DNA of 56,009 bases, taken from Bradyrhizobium centrolobii (GTDB taxonomy: Bacteria; Pseudomonadota; Alphaproteobacteria; Rhizobiales; Xanthobacteraceae). Positions 15,027 through 23,112 of this stretch are shown one piece after another. Location of the stretch: positions 1 to 56,009 of the forward strand of contig NZ_LUUB01000092.1 in NCBI RefSeq assembly GCF_001641635.1, given 5' to 3'. A program made the position numbers and the translations under genes. Position 1 is the first letter of the stretch. The number at the start of each line of letters is the position of its first letter. The notes under the pieces were generated by a model, which made no database searches, was not told where the DNA came from, and saw only the letters and a program-made list of their open reading frames with translations.

Positions 15027-16124
15027 ATGAGAAAAGTCGGCATCGGAATCATTGGCTGCGGCAATATCAGCACCGCTTACCTGAAGGCGGCCCAGCGCTT
15101 CCCGGTCATGGAGATCAAGGTGCTCGCCGATATGCGCAGCGATGTCGCAGAGCGGCAGGGCGCTGCCTTCGGGCTGCCGGCGATGCGGGTCGATCGACTG
15201 CTCAAGCGCGATGACGTCGAGATCGTCATCAATCTCACGGTGCCGCTCGCCCACACCGACGTCAGCCTCGCGGTGCTGAACGCCGGCAAGCACGTCCATT
15301 GCGAGAAGCCGCTCGGCATCAACGTCGCAGAGGCCCGCAAGGTGATGGATCTCGCCGCGCAGAAGAACCTGCGCGTCGGCTGCGCGCCCGACACGTTCCT
15401 TGGCGGCGGGCACCAGACCGCACGCAAGCTGATCGACGACGGCGCGATCGGCACGCCTGTGGCGGGCAGCGCCTTCTTCGGCTGTCCCGGCCATGAGCGC
15501 TGGCATCCGGCGCCAGGATTCTACTACTTGCGCGGCGGCGGACCGATGCTTGACATGGGTCCGTACTACATCACCGATCTTGTGCAGCTGCTCGGCCCGG
15601 TCGCGAGCGTTATGGGCTCGACCGCGCGCCCGAAATCAGAGCGCCTGGTCACCAGCCAGCCGATGAACGGCACGCTGATCCCGGTCGAGGTTTCGACCCA
15701 TGTCGCGGGCACGCTCGAATTCGAGAGCGGGGCGGTGGTCTCGATCGCCATGAGCTTCGACGTGCCGAAGCACCGGCACGCGCCGATCGAGATCTACGGC
15801 GACAAGGGCAGCATGTTGGTGCCGGACCCGAACCGGTTCGGCGGCGAGGTGCAGGTGGCAAAGACCGGCGGCGAATGGGAGGCGGTGCCGTTGACTCACG
15901 GTCATGTTGACGGCGAGTTCCGTTCCATCGGCGTCGCCGACATGGCCTCCGCGATTCTGAACAACCGGCCGCATCGCGCCAGCGGCGCGCTCGCTTTCCA
16001 TGTGCTGGAGGTGATGGAGGCGTTCCAGACCTCCGCCGACGAAGGGCGGCGCGTCAAGATCGAGAACCGCGTCGAGCGGCCGGCGATGCTGCCGGCCGGA
16101 TGCGAAACCGGACAGATCGGCTGA
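15027..16124 (+). CDS. Gfo/Idh/MocA-family oxidoreductase
   Basis: A 365-aa NAD(P)-dependent dehydrogenase of sugars or inositols. The N-terminal Rossmann motif is 'IGIIGCGNISTAYLKAA'. 'HVHCEKPLGINVAEA' contains the conserved EKP. The C-terminal domain has 'GGGPMLDMGPYYITDL', including the catalytic Asp region. GGAGATCACA precedes ATG 15027. It lies 22 bases after the permease and 10 bases before the ThuA-like gene, so it is part of the sugar operon and probably acts on the imported compound or its derivative. Confidence 0.9.
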   Translation: MRKVGIGIIGCGNISTAYLKAAQRFPVMEIKVLADMRSDVAERQGAAFGLPAMRVDRLLKRDDVEIVINLTVPLAHTDVSLAVLNAGKHVHCEKPLGINVAEARKVMDLAAQKNLRVGCAPDTFLGGGHQTARKLIDDGAIGTPVAGSAFFGCPGHERWHPAPGFYYLRGGGPMLDMGPYYITDLVQLLGPVASVMGSTARPKSERLVTSQPMNGTLIPVEVSTHVAGTLEFESGAVVSIAMSFDVPKHRHAPIEIYGDKGSMLVPDPNRFGGEVQVAKTGGEWEAVPLTHGHVDGEFRSIGVADMASAILNNRPHRASGALAFHVLEVMEAFQTSADEGRRVKIENRVERPAMLPAGCETGQIG

Positions 16125-16134
16125 GGACAGAAAC

Positions 16135-16779
16135 ATGCGCAAGGCAATGATTGTATGGGGCGGTTGGCCGGGACATGATCCCGATCTCTGTGCCTCGATG
16201 ATCCGCGGCTGGCTGAGGGCGGAAGGCTTCGAGGTGCGGATCGAGACCACGACCGCGGCGTTCGCCGATCCCGCGATCCACGATCTGTCGCTGATCATCC
16301 CGATCTACACCATGTCGAAGATCGAGAAGGCGGAAGCGCTCAATCTCTGCGCGGCGGTGCGTAGCGGCGTTGGGCTCGCCGGCCATCATGGCGGCATGTG
16401 CGATGCGTTTCGCGATTCCGTCGACTACCAGTTCCTGTGCGGCGGGCAGTGGGTCGCGCATCCCGGCAACATCATCGACTACAAGGTCGACTTGACGAAG
16501 CCGGATGATCCCATCATTCAGGGTCTGAAGAGTTTTGAGCATCGTTCCGAGCAGTACTATATGCATGTCGACCCCGCCAACGAGGTGTTGGCGACGACGA
16601 CCTTCACCGGCGAGCACGCATCCTGGATCGAGGGCGTGGTGATGCCGGTGGTCTGGAAGAAGCGATACGGCGCGGGCAGGGTGTTCTATTCCTCGCTCGG
16701 CCATCGCGCCTACGAGCTCGACGTACCGGAGATCCGAACGTTGATGACCCGCGGCATGCTGTGGGCGGCGCGCGAATGA
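16135..16779 (+). CDS. ThuA-like domain protein
   Basis: A 214-aa protein with the class-I-glutamine-amidotransferase-like ThuA fold: 'IVWGGWPGHDPDLCASMIRGWL', 'GVGLAGHHGGMCDAF', 'YKVDLTKPDDPIIQGLKSF', and the closing 'GRVFYSSLGHRAYE...MLWAARE'. ThuA proteins accompany trehalose or other disaccharide use and are often paired with Gfo/Idh dehydrogenases (ThuA/ThuB), as here. Their exact reaction is not settled. GAGGACAGAAAC precedes ATG 16135. The stop overlaps the lacI-type start by 4 bases. Confidence 0.88.
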   Translation: MRKAMIVWGGWPGHDPDLCASMIRGWLRAEGFEVRIETTTAAFADPAIHDLSLIIPIYTMSKIEKAEALNLCAAVRSGVGLAGHHGGMCDAFRDSVDYQFLCGGQWVAHPGNIIDYKVDLTKPDDPIIQGLKSFEHRSEQYYMHVDPANEVLATTTFTGEHASWIEGVVMPVVWKKRYGAGRVFYSSLGHRAYELDVPEIRTLMTRGMLWAARE

Positions 16780-17825
16780 CAGCTGGTGCGACGCAGCCGG
16801 CGGTCCGCGCCACGCTCGAGGACGTTGCGCGTGCGGCGGGCGTTTCGCTCGCCACCGTCGACCGCGTCGTCAACCGGCGCGAGGGCGTGCGCGCCAAAAC
16901 CGTTGCACGCGTGGAAGCCGCCGTCGCCAAGCTTGGCTACCGCGCCGACGTCGCGGCCGCACGGCTCGCACGTGGGCAGAGTTTTCGCTTCGCCTTCGTG
17001 CTGCCAACCGGCAGCAACAGTTTCATGACCAACCTGACCGAGCAGGTGCAGCGCACCGCGGACTGGCTCGCCGGCCAGCGCGGCTTTATCGAGATCCTCC
17101 ATGTCGACGTGTTCGATCCGGACGTGCTCGCCGGTGCGCTGGAGAACCTGTCGCCGGCCTATCAGGGTGTCGCCGTCATCGCGCTCGACCATCCCAGGGT
17201 GCGCGCCGCGATCGACGAACTCGCCACGCGCGGGGTCGCTGTGGTGACCCTGGTGTCGGACGCGCCGAGCTCGCGCCGCCTGCGCTATGTTGGTATCGAC
17301 AACCCAGCCGCGGGGCGGACTGCGGCAACGCTGATGGGACGTTTCCTCGCCGGCCGCGAGGGGACGGTCGCCGTGATCGCGGGATCGTTGTCGCTGCGCG
17401 ATCACATCGAGCGGCAGTTCGGCTTCCACCAGATCCTGTCCAGCGAGTATCCGAACCTGCTCGCGCTACCGGTCATCGAGGGCCGCGACGACAGCGAGCG
17501 CACGCGGGAGCTCACTGCCGCGCTGCTCGCGCGCCATGCCGATCTCCGCGGCATATACTGCTGCGGTGCCGGAAACCGTGGCATCGCCGATGCTCTTGAG
17601 GCCTCGGGCCGCGCGCGCGAGGTGGTCTGGATCACCCATGAGCTGACCCAGTACACGCGGCGTTTCCTGGTCCGCGGCACGCTCGATGCGATCATCAACC
17701 AGGATCCCGGCCACGAGGCGCGATCTGCAGCGCGAGTCCTGCTCGCGCATTGTTCGGGTGAGTCGATCAGCCCCGACCAGGAGCGCATCCGCATCGACAT
17801 TTTTCTGCGGGACAATCTGCCGTAA
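16776..17825 (+). CDS. LacI-family transcriptional regulator
   Basis: A 349-aa regulator. The LacI helix-turn-helix with hinge is at residues 12-60 ('ATLEDVARAAGVSLATVDRV'). A periplasmic-binding-like sensor domain follows ('FRFAFVLPTGSNSFM', 'GVAVIALDHPRVRAAIDEL', 'DAIINQDPGHEARSA'). ATG 16776 overlaps the ThuA-like stop (ATGA). It is most likely the local repressor, with the imported sugar or a derivative as inducer. The stop TAA ends at 17825 and the tRNA-end repeat starts at 17827. Confidence 0.9.
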   Translation: MTAGATQPAVRATLEDVARAAGVSLATVDRVVNRREGVRAKTVARVEAAVAKLGYRADVAAARLARGQSFRFAFVLPTGSNSFMTNLTEQVQRTADWLAGQRGFIEILHVDVFDPDVLAGALENLSPAYQGVAVIALDHPRVRAAIDELATRGVAVVTLVSDAPSSRRLRYVGIDNPAAGRTAATLMGRFLAGREGTVAVIAGSLSLRDHIERQFGFHQILSSEYPNLLALPVIEGRDDSERTRELTAALLARHADLRGIYCCGAGNRGIADALEASGRAREVVWITHELTQYTRRFLVRGTLDAIINQDPGHEARSAARVLLAHCSGESISPDQERIRIDIFLRDNLP

Positions 17826-17826
17826 C

Positions 17827-17849
17827 TTCGAGCCCTGGTGCGCCCACCA
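17827..17849 (+). repeat. 23-bp tRNA-3'-end repeat, right copy
   Basis: Identical over 23 bases to 11000-11022 and in the same orientation, ending in CCA. It directly follows the stop of the LacI-family gene. Confidence 0.85.
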
Positions 17850-18140
17850 AAGCAAGATCAAGCCTTATAGCTGATCCTTAAGACGTTCCGACAAGCTGCA
17901 TCAGCGGCTGTTGCCGCAATAGAGCGTCTCTCCTCGCTCATCGAGAGGTGCTCCTTCCTTTTTGCCGGGCCTTGCTCAAGCCGTTCGCGCAATGAGCGGC
18001 TTCGGAGGATGTTTGTTGTGCAGATTAAGTCTACCGATCGGCCGGCGGCTGATTGCCAAAGCACGAGAACAATAGGGTCGGGGGGCGAGACGCTTCCCCG
18101 CTACGCTTGTCCACGATGTGATTGAATTCGCTGCACGGGC
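17850..18140. other. Spacer between the sugar cassette and the HxlR gene
   Basis: About 290 bases without a supported gene. One tiny leftward frame (17941-17858, 27 codons, beginning 'MSEERRSIAATAADAACRN') has a good AAGGAG site 9 nt before its ATG. It may be the start of a gene cut off at the repeat, or chance. Confidence 0.4.
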
Positions 18141-18653
18141 CTAACCAGACCGAACGGTTCTCCTGGAGGGCGTTTGCGCCTTCGCATGTACCGGCGACGA
18201 TCGTCGCGCGCCGGGGCCGGGATGCACATGAACGGCTTTGGCCGTCAGCGGCTCACCGCATTCCGAGCAGACCATCACGGGATCGAACATCCTTCCGCAG
18301 TTCTTGTGCTCATGCAGCATCGGCCTTCCGCGCGAGTCGACCATGTGGATGTTGCCCCAGTGCACGATCGACATGATGATCGGATAGAGGTCGAGGCCCT
18401 TCTGCGTCAGGATGTATTCGTAACGCTTTGGCGACTCCTGGTAAGGAATCCGGCGAAGCACGCCAAAGCGCACCAGCTTCTTCAGCCTGTCGGCGAGAAG
18501 ATGCCGGGTAATTCCCAGCGACGCCTGGAATACATCGAACCTGCGGATGCGCAGAAAGCATTCGCGCAGGATGAGCAGGCTCCAGCGGTCACCGATCACT
18601 GCCACAGTGCGGGCGAGCGAACACGGTTCGTCCTCGAGCGCGTCCCATTTCAT
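18141..18653 (-). CDS. HxlR-family transcriptional regulator
   Basis: A 170-aa winged-helix regulator. The HxlR domain runs over about residues 10-100: 'CSLARTVAVIGDRWSLLILREC' with the conserved early Cys, then 'TRHLLADRLKKLVRFGVLRR' as recognition helix and 'YILTQKGLDLYPIIMSIVHWG'. The C-terminal tail has 'CGRMFDPVMVCSECGEPL', a possible metal-binding Cys set. ATG 18653 with GGAG 6 nt upstream is preferred over the in-frame TTG at 18689. It is divergent from the acyl-CoA operon and almost certainly controls it through the twin palindromes described separately. Confidence 0.9.
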   Translation of the reverse strand: MKWDALEDEPCSLARTVAVIGDRWSLLILRECFLRIRRFDVFQASLGITRHLLADRLKKLVRFGVLRRIPYQESPKRYEYILTQKGLDLYPIIMSIVHWGNIHMVDSRGRPMLHEHKNCGRMFDPVMVCSECGEPLTAKAVHVHPGPGARRSSPVHAKAQTPSRRTVRSG

Positions 18654-18692
18654 CAATGTCTCCAATGGTCTGCAAGCGGAGAAGTCCAACCA

Positions 18693-18721
18693 ATTCTAAA
18701 TCAGAACTGATCACGTTTCAA
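18693..18721 (-). promoter_or_regulatory. HxlR gene promoter with embedded operator
   Basis: On the minus strand, -35 TTGAAA (18721-18716) and -10 TAGAAT (18698-18693) are separated by 17 bases. The 15-bp palindrome TTCTAAATCAGAACT (18694-18708, plus strand) covers the -10 and part of the spacer. A bound regulator would block its own promoter. Confidence 0.7.
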
Positions 18722-18761
18722 TGAGTTGCTCGGATTCCAGCGCCAATTACCAGAATTCAGA

Positions 18762-18790
18762 TTGACCGTTCTAAAATAGAACTGTATCAA
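18762..18790 (+). promoter_or_regulatory. Acyl-CoA operon promoter with embedded operator
   Basis: -35 TTGACC (18762-18767), 17-base spacer, -10 TATCAA (18785-18790). The spacer is filled by TTCTAAAATAGAACT (18769-18783), which differs at only two positions from the palindrome in the divergent HxlR promoter 75 bases away. Its longest perfect form is GTTCTA-AAA-TAGAAC. Confidence 0.72.
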
Positions 18791-18850
18791 CGAAGCACAT
18801 CAAATGCAGGTGACACGTGATCGCCGCACATCGAAAGGGAGGCGAATGCC

Positions 18851-19489
18851 ATGGCCGCTCCGCTGAAAGTCGAGTTCCATTTCGATTTTGGTAGTCCGAA
18901 CGCCTATCTCGCCGAACTGGTGCTGCCGGAGATCGAGCGCAGGACTGGCGTGAAGTTCGACTACGTTCCCGTGTTGCTCGGCGGCGTCTACAAGGCGACC
19001 GGCAATATGTCGCCAGCCGAGTCCCTCCACGGCATCAAGAACAAGCCTGAATACAATGCGCTGGAGACCGAGCGCTTTCTGCGGCGCCACAACATCACGA
19101 AATTCAAGTCGAACCCGTTCTTCCCGGTGAACACGCTGATGCTGATGCGCGGCGTTGTCGCGGCGCAGTTCGAGGGAATGTTCGAACCCTATTTCCGCGC
19201 CGCCTATCACCACATGTGGGTCGAGCCCAAGAAGATGGACGATCCGCAGGTGTTCCGCGAGGCGTTCCTGTCCTCTGGACTCGATATCGACCGCATTATC
19301 GCGCGCGCTCAGCAGGACGACGTCAAGAAGAAGCTGATCGAGAACACCAGCGACGCGGTGGCCCGCGGCTCGTTTGGATCGCCGACCTTTTACGTCGGGA
19401 GCGAGATTTTCTTTGGAAAGGACAAGCTGCGCGAGGTGGAGGACGAGATCGTGGCGCAACTGGCCACGGAACGGCGCAAGACCGCCTGA
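18851..19489 (+). CDS. 2-hydroxychromene-2-carboxylate isomerase / kappa-class GST family protein
   Basis: A 212-aa DsbA-fold protein. 'EFHFDFGSPNAYLAELVLP' places Ser15 at the glutathione-activating position of the HCCA isomerase (NahD)/GST-kappa family. 'GSFGSPTFYVGSEIFFGKDKL' near the C-terminus is the cis-Pro region and family ending. Family members isomerise aromatic ring-cleavage intermediates in naphthalene-type pathways or act on other CoA/GSH-linked substrates. It is the first gene after the HxlR-controlled promoter. GGGAGGCGAATGCC precedes ATG 18851. Confidence 0.85.
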   Translation: MAAPLKVEFHFDFGSPNAYLAELVLPEIERRTGVKFDYVPVLLGGVYKATGNMSPAESLHGIKNKPEYNALETERFLRRHNITKFKSNPFFPVNTLMLMRGVVAAQFEGMFEPYFRAAYHHMWVEPKKMDDPQVFREAFLSSGLDIDRIIARAQQDDVKKKLIENTSDAVARGSFGSPTFYVGSEIFFGKDKLREVEDEIVAQLATERRKTA

Positions 19490-19545
19490 TCCGAACCGCG
19501 CGCAAGAAAGAATAGGGCCCGAAGGGCCGTTGCAGGGAGGTTTCA

Positions 19546-21099
19546 GTGGTGGCTTCGACGCAGACGGCGGCAGAACATCTGGAAGGCTTGCCAAACCGGA
19601 TCCACGAGGTGATCGACCGGTACGTCGACGCGACGCCGGATCGGCTTGCTCTGATCGATGACAAGACAAGCTTGACGTATCGCGAGCTGGATCGGAGCGC
19701 GGGCAGCGTCGTCAGGGCGCTGCAGGCGCTTGGAATCCGCGCCGGCGACCGCATGATGATCGTCAGCGAAAACTGCATTCCGCTCGCCTGTCTGCTGCTC
19801 GCAGCAAGCCGGCTCGATGCCTGGGCGATCGTCGTCAATCCGAGGCTGTCGCCACGCGAGATTGACCAGATCAGGGATCACAGTGGCGCTCGTCGGGCCT
19901 TCTTTACCGCCGATGTGTCGCAGGAGGCAGTCGACCACGCCACGCGATATGGCGCGCCCGTGCAGGATGTCGGCCCGCTCCACGGCATCGGCGTGACCGC
20001 GCTGAACGAGGAGACTTCGGCAGAGCCGGTCGAGTTCGATGGCTCGCACCAAGTTGCGGTTCTCATCTACACGTCGGGGACCACGGGCACGCCCAAGGGC
20101 GTGATGCTGACTCACCGCAATCTCCTGTTCAGCGCCAGGGGCACCGCGGGCTGGCGGAAGATGACATCGGCCGATGTGCAATATTGCGTGCTGCCGATCT
20201 CGCACATCGTCGGCATTTCGCTCCTCACCATGACTTTGATGTTCGGCGGCACGGTGCGCCTGGTCGCAAAGTATGATCCGGCCGCCCTCGTGAAGGCGAT
20301 GGCGGACGAGGGCATTACCATCCTCAACGGCGTGCCCGCGACGTACCAGCGTCTGCTCGAATACCGGCGCAATGCAGGCCTGCCGAAGTTCGATCGCGGT
20401 GCGCTTCGCCTGATCGCCGTGGCGGGAGCGCCGCTCGATCTGGAGCTCAAATCTCGCGTCGAGCAGGAACTTGGCCTGCCACTCCTCAACGGCTATGGCA
20501 TCACCGAGTGCTCGCCGGGCATTTCCGGGGTCCGGCCCGATAGCCCGAGGGCCGACCACGCAGTAGGAACGGTACTCCCGGGCCTTGAGGCAAAGCTCGT
20601 CGCTCGGAACGGCAAGACCGTGGCCAACGGTGAGGTCGGCGAGCTCCATGTTCGTGGCCCGAATGTAATGCGCGGCTACTACCGCGCCCCTGACCTGACG
20701 GCGAAGGCGATCGATGCCGACGGTTGGTTTAACACCGGTGATCTCGCTCGCTTCGAGGGCGACTGCCTCTACATCGTCGGCCGGACCAAGGAGATGATCA
20801 TCCGCTCCGGATTTAACGTCTATCCGGCCGAGATAGAGGCAGTGCTGAGTACGCACGATGCGGTGGTGCAGTGCGCCGTCGTCGGGCGGCCAGTGGAGGG
20901 CAATGAAGAGGTCGTAGCCTTTGTGCAGCTGATCAAGGGCTCGAAGGCCACCGCGCAGGATCTGATGGCTCATGTCGCGCCGCAGCTCACCTCCTACAAG
21001 CGTCCCTCGGAAATCATCCTGCTGGATGCGCTTCCGGCGACTTCGACGGGCAAGATCCTGAAGCACAAGCTGGCGGAGTCGCTGCGCGGCCAAGGGTGA
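19546..21099 (+). CDS. AMP-dependent acyl-CoA synthetase/ligase
   Basis: A 517-aa member of the ANL superfamily, which activates a carboxylic acid with ATP and CoA. The P-loop-like motif is 'LIYTSGTTGTPKGV'. 'LNGYGITECSPG' is the adenylate-binding motif, 'GWFNTGDLARFEGDCLYIVGRTKEMIIRSG' the hinge region, and the catalytic Lys lies in 'ATSTGKILKHKL' near the C-terminus. The start is GTG 19546 after AGGGAGG. It begins the catabolic sequence of acid to acyl-CoA. The acid cannot be identified from sequence; the mix with a NahD-like protein suggests an aromatic or alicyclic compound. Confidence 0.92.
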   Translation: MVASTQTAAEHLEGLPNRIHEVIDRYVDATPDRLALIDDKTSLTYRELDRSAGSVVRALQALGIRAGDRMMIVSENCIPLACLLLAASRLDAWAIVVNPRLSPREIDQIRDHSGARRAFFTADVSQEAVDHATRYGAPVQDVGPLHGIGVTALNEETSAEPVEFDGSHQVAVLIYTSGTTGTPKGVMLTHRNLLFSARGTAGWRKMTSADVQYCVLPISHIVGISLLTMTLMFGGTVRLVAKYDPAALVKAMADEGITILNGVPATYQRLLEYRRNAGLPKFDRGALRLIAVAGAPLDLELKSRVEQELGLPLLNGYGITECSPGISGVRPDSPRADHAVGTVLPGLEAKLVARNGKTVANGEVGELHVRGPNVMRGYYRAPDLTAKAIDADGWFNTGDLARFEGDCLYIVGRTKEMIIRSGFNVYPAEIEAVLSTHDAVVQCAVVGRPVEGNEEVVAFVQLIKGSKATAQDLMAHVAPQLTSYKRPSEIILLDALPATSTGKILKHKLAESLRGQG

Positions 21100-21158
21100 G
21101 CATCCAGTCGGCGCCGCATTCGGGAAGAGTTCAGTCAAACAAGAGGCCGGAGAAAGCC

Positions 21159-21896
21159 ATGCAGAAGAGAAGTGCGACAGTAGCTGTCATTGGTGCCGGC
21201 GACTACATCGGCGGCGAGATCGCCAAGAAATTTGCCTCCGAAGGCTTTACGATCTTCGCCGGCCGCCGTAATGGCGACAAGCTCGCGCCGCTGGTCAAGG
21301 AGGTCGAGGCCGCTGGCGGCGAGATCCACGCGCGCTCGCTCGATGCGCGCAAGGAAGAAGAGATCATCTCCTTCCTCAATGACGCCGACAAGCATGCGCC
21401 GCTCGAGGTCTGCATCTTCAACATCGGCGCCAACGTCAACTTCCCGATCCTGGAGACCACCGAGCGCGTGTTCCGGAAGGTCTGGGAAATGGCCTGCTAT
21501 TCCGGCTTCCTGGCCGGACGCGAAGCGGCGCGGCTGATGCTGCTACGCGGCGGCGGCAACATCTTCTTCACCGGCGCCACGGCATCCCTGCGCGGCGGCA
21601 GCGGCTATGCCGCCTTCGCCAGCGCCAAGTTCGGCCTGCGCGCAGTGGCGCAGGCGATGGCGCGCGAGTTGGGACCGAAGAACATCCACGTCGCGCATCT
21701 CATCATCGACTCCGGTGTTGATACCGAATGGGTGCGGCAGCGCCGCGTCGAGGCGCTCGGTCCCAATGCGCTCGACAATCCCGATCTCCTGATGCCGCCG
21801 TCGTCGGTCGCGGCGTCCTACTGGCAGCTCTATCAGCAACCGAAGAGCGCCTGGACTTTCGAGCTGGAAATCCGCCCGTTTGGCGAGAAGTGGTAG
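21159..21896 (+). CDS. Atypical SDR-family protein (Phe at catalytic Tyr position)
   Basis: A 245-aa SDR. The cofactor loop reads 'VIGAGDYIGGEIAKKFASEGF' in place of TGxxxGIG. At the catalytic site, where classical members have YxxxK, it has 'FASAKFGLRAVAQAMARELG', with Phe in the Tyr position and Lys kept. The C-terminus 'TFELEIRPFGEKW' matches the paralogue at 29884-30585, which has the same Phe. The pair may belong to a distinct subgroup with altered chemistry or a binding role. ATG 21159 (GGAGAAAGCC upstream) is preferred over an in-frame start at 21096 that overlaps the ligase stop. Confidence 0.82.
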   Translation: MQKRSATVAVIGAGDYIGGEIAKKFASEGFTIFAGRRNGDKLAPLVKEVEAAGGEIHARSLDARKEEEIISFLNDADKHAPLEVCIFNIGANVNFPILETTERVFRKVWEMACYSGFLAGREAARLMLLRGGGNIFFTGATASLRGGSGYAAFASAKFGLRAVAQAMARELGPKNIHVAHLIIDSGVDTEWVRQRRVEALGPNALDNPDLLMPPSSVAASYWQLYQQPKSAWTFELEIRPFGEKW

Positions 21897-21907
21897 GAGC
21901 AGGTCCG

Positions 21908-23089
21908 ATGGAACTCGCGTTGTCACCGGAGGATGCGGCCTTCCGCGACGAAGTGCGCGCCTTCATCGCCGGGAATTATCCGGCGGAGATGCGCGTTCCA
22001 AATCCCGAGACCGATCTCTCGAAGGAGCAGATGCTGCTCTGGCATCGCATCCTGCACAAGAAGGGCTGGATCGCGCCGCTGTGGCCGAAGGAATATGGCG
22101 GACCCGGCTGGTCGATCACCCGGCGTTTCATCTTCGAACAGGAGACGACCCGCGCCGGCACGCTGCCGCCGTTGGCGTTCAGCGTCACCATGGTCGGCCC
22201 GGTCATCTATACGTTCGGCAACGAAGCGCAGAAGAAGAAGTTTCTGCCGCGAATCCTCTCCGGCGAGGACTGGTGGTGCCAGGGTTATTCGGAGCCGGGC
22301 TCCGGCTCCGACCTCGCCACCGTCCGCACCAAGGCGGTGCGCGACGGCGATCATTACATCGTCAACGGCCACAAGACCTGGACCACGCTGGCGCAGCATG
22401 CCGACTGGATATTTTGTCTGGTGCGGACCGATCCGACCGCCAAACCACAGTCCGGCATCTCGTTCGTGCTGATCGACATGAAGTCGCCGGGCGTCACTGT
22501 GCGTCCAATCATCACCATCGACGGCTCCCATGAGGTCAACGACGTCTTCCTGGAAAACGTCCGCGTCCCCGTCGAGAACCTGATCGGTGAGGAGAACAAG
22601 GGCTGGACCTACGCCAAATTCCTGCTCGGCAATGAGCGCACCAGCATGGCCGGCATCGGCCGTTCCACGCGCTACATCGAGCGGCTGAAGAAGATCGTGA
22701 AGGCGGAGATCCCCGAAGACGATCCGGCCCATCTCGAATTCGTCAGGGACATCGCGCGCGTCGAGCTCGACGTGCTGGCGCTGGAAGCGACCGAGCTTCG
22801 TGTCGTGGCCCAGATGGCCCGCGGCATCGATCCGGGACCGGCGGCATCACTGTTCAAGATCCGCGGCACCGAGATCTTCCAGAACATCACCGAACTCACG
22901 CACCGCGCCACGGGCAATTACGGACTTGCGATCCGCGAGCATCCGGTCAGCGCCAACCACTTCATGCCAGGCCCCGACTACGGCCACACGGCGTCGGAGA
23001 AATATCTCAATTCGCGCAAGCTCTCGATCTACGGCGGATCGAACGAGATCCAGCGCAACATCATCGCCAAAGCAGTTCTCGGTCTCTAG
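21908..23089 (+). CDS. Acyl-CoA dehydrogenase, larger subunit type
   Basis: A 393-aa FAD flavoprotein that introduces an alpha-beta double bond into an acyl-CoA. Motifs: 'GWIAPLWPKEYGGPGWS', 'WWCQGYSEPGSGSDLA' (FAD/substrate loop), 'YIVNGHKTWTT', 'FLGNERTSMAGIGR'-like central helix, and C-terminal 'YGGSNEIQRNIIAKAVLGL'. The usual YEGT-type catalytic Glu is replaced by YGGS, so the base must lie elsewhere. It is followed after 23 bases by a second, divergent ACAD gene. Such pairs commonly form alpha2beta2 heterotetramers acting on bulky ring-containing acyl-CoAs. ATG 21908 with GGAGCAGG upstream sets the start. Confidence 0.9.
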   Translation: MELALSPEDAAFRDEVRAFIAGNYPAEMRVPNPETDLSKEQMLLWHRILHKKGWIAPLWPKEYGGPGWSITRRFIFEQETTRAGTLPPLAFSVTMVGPVIYTFGNEAQKKKFLPRILSGEDWWCQGYSEPGSGSDLATVRTKAVRDGDHYIVNGHKTWTTLAQHADWIFCLVRTDPTAKPQSGISFVLIDMKSPGVTVRPIITIDGSHEVNDVFLENVRVPVENLIGEENKGWTYAKFLLGNERTSMAGIGRSTRYIERLKKIVKAEIPEDDPAHLEFVRDIARVELDVLALEATELRVVAQMARGIDPGPAASLFKIRGTEIFQNITELTHRATGNYGLAIREHPVSANHFMPGPDYGHTASEKYLNSRKLSIYGGSNEIQRNIIAKAVLGL

Positions 23090-23112
23090 CAACAGCGCCA
23101 GAAGAGGATCGG

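Larger units (their letters stand above)
11023..17849. mobile_element. 6.8-kb sugar-operon cassette bracketed by tRNA-end repeats
   Basis: The stretch between the two 23-bp repeats holds exactly one metabolic module: divergent SDR, binding protein, two permeases, Gfo/Idh dehydrogenase, ThuA-like protein and LacI regulator. The lacI-type gene's stop codon is one base before the right repeat, and the SDR stop is 13 bases from the left one. This tight packing argues for transfer as a unit. Confidence 0.6.

Noticed and set aside
19543..21138. 531-codon leftward frame opposite the acyl-CoA ligase
   Set aside because: Shadow of a gene with all ANL-family motifs intact.
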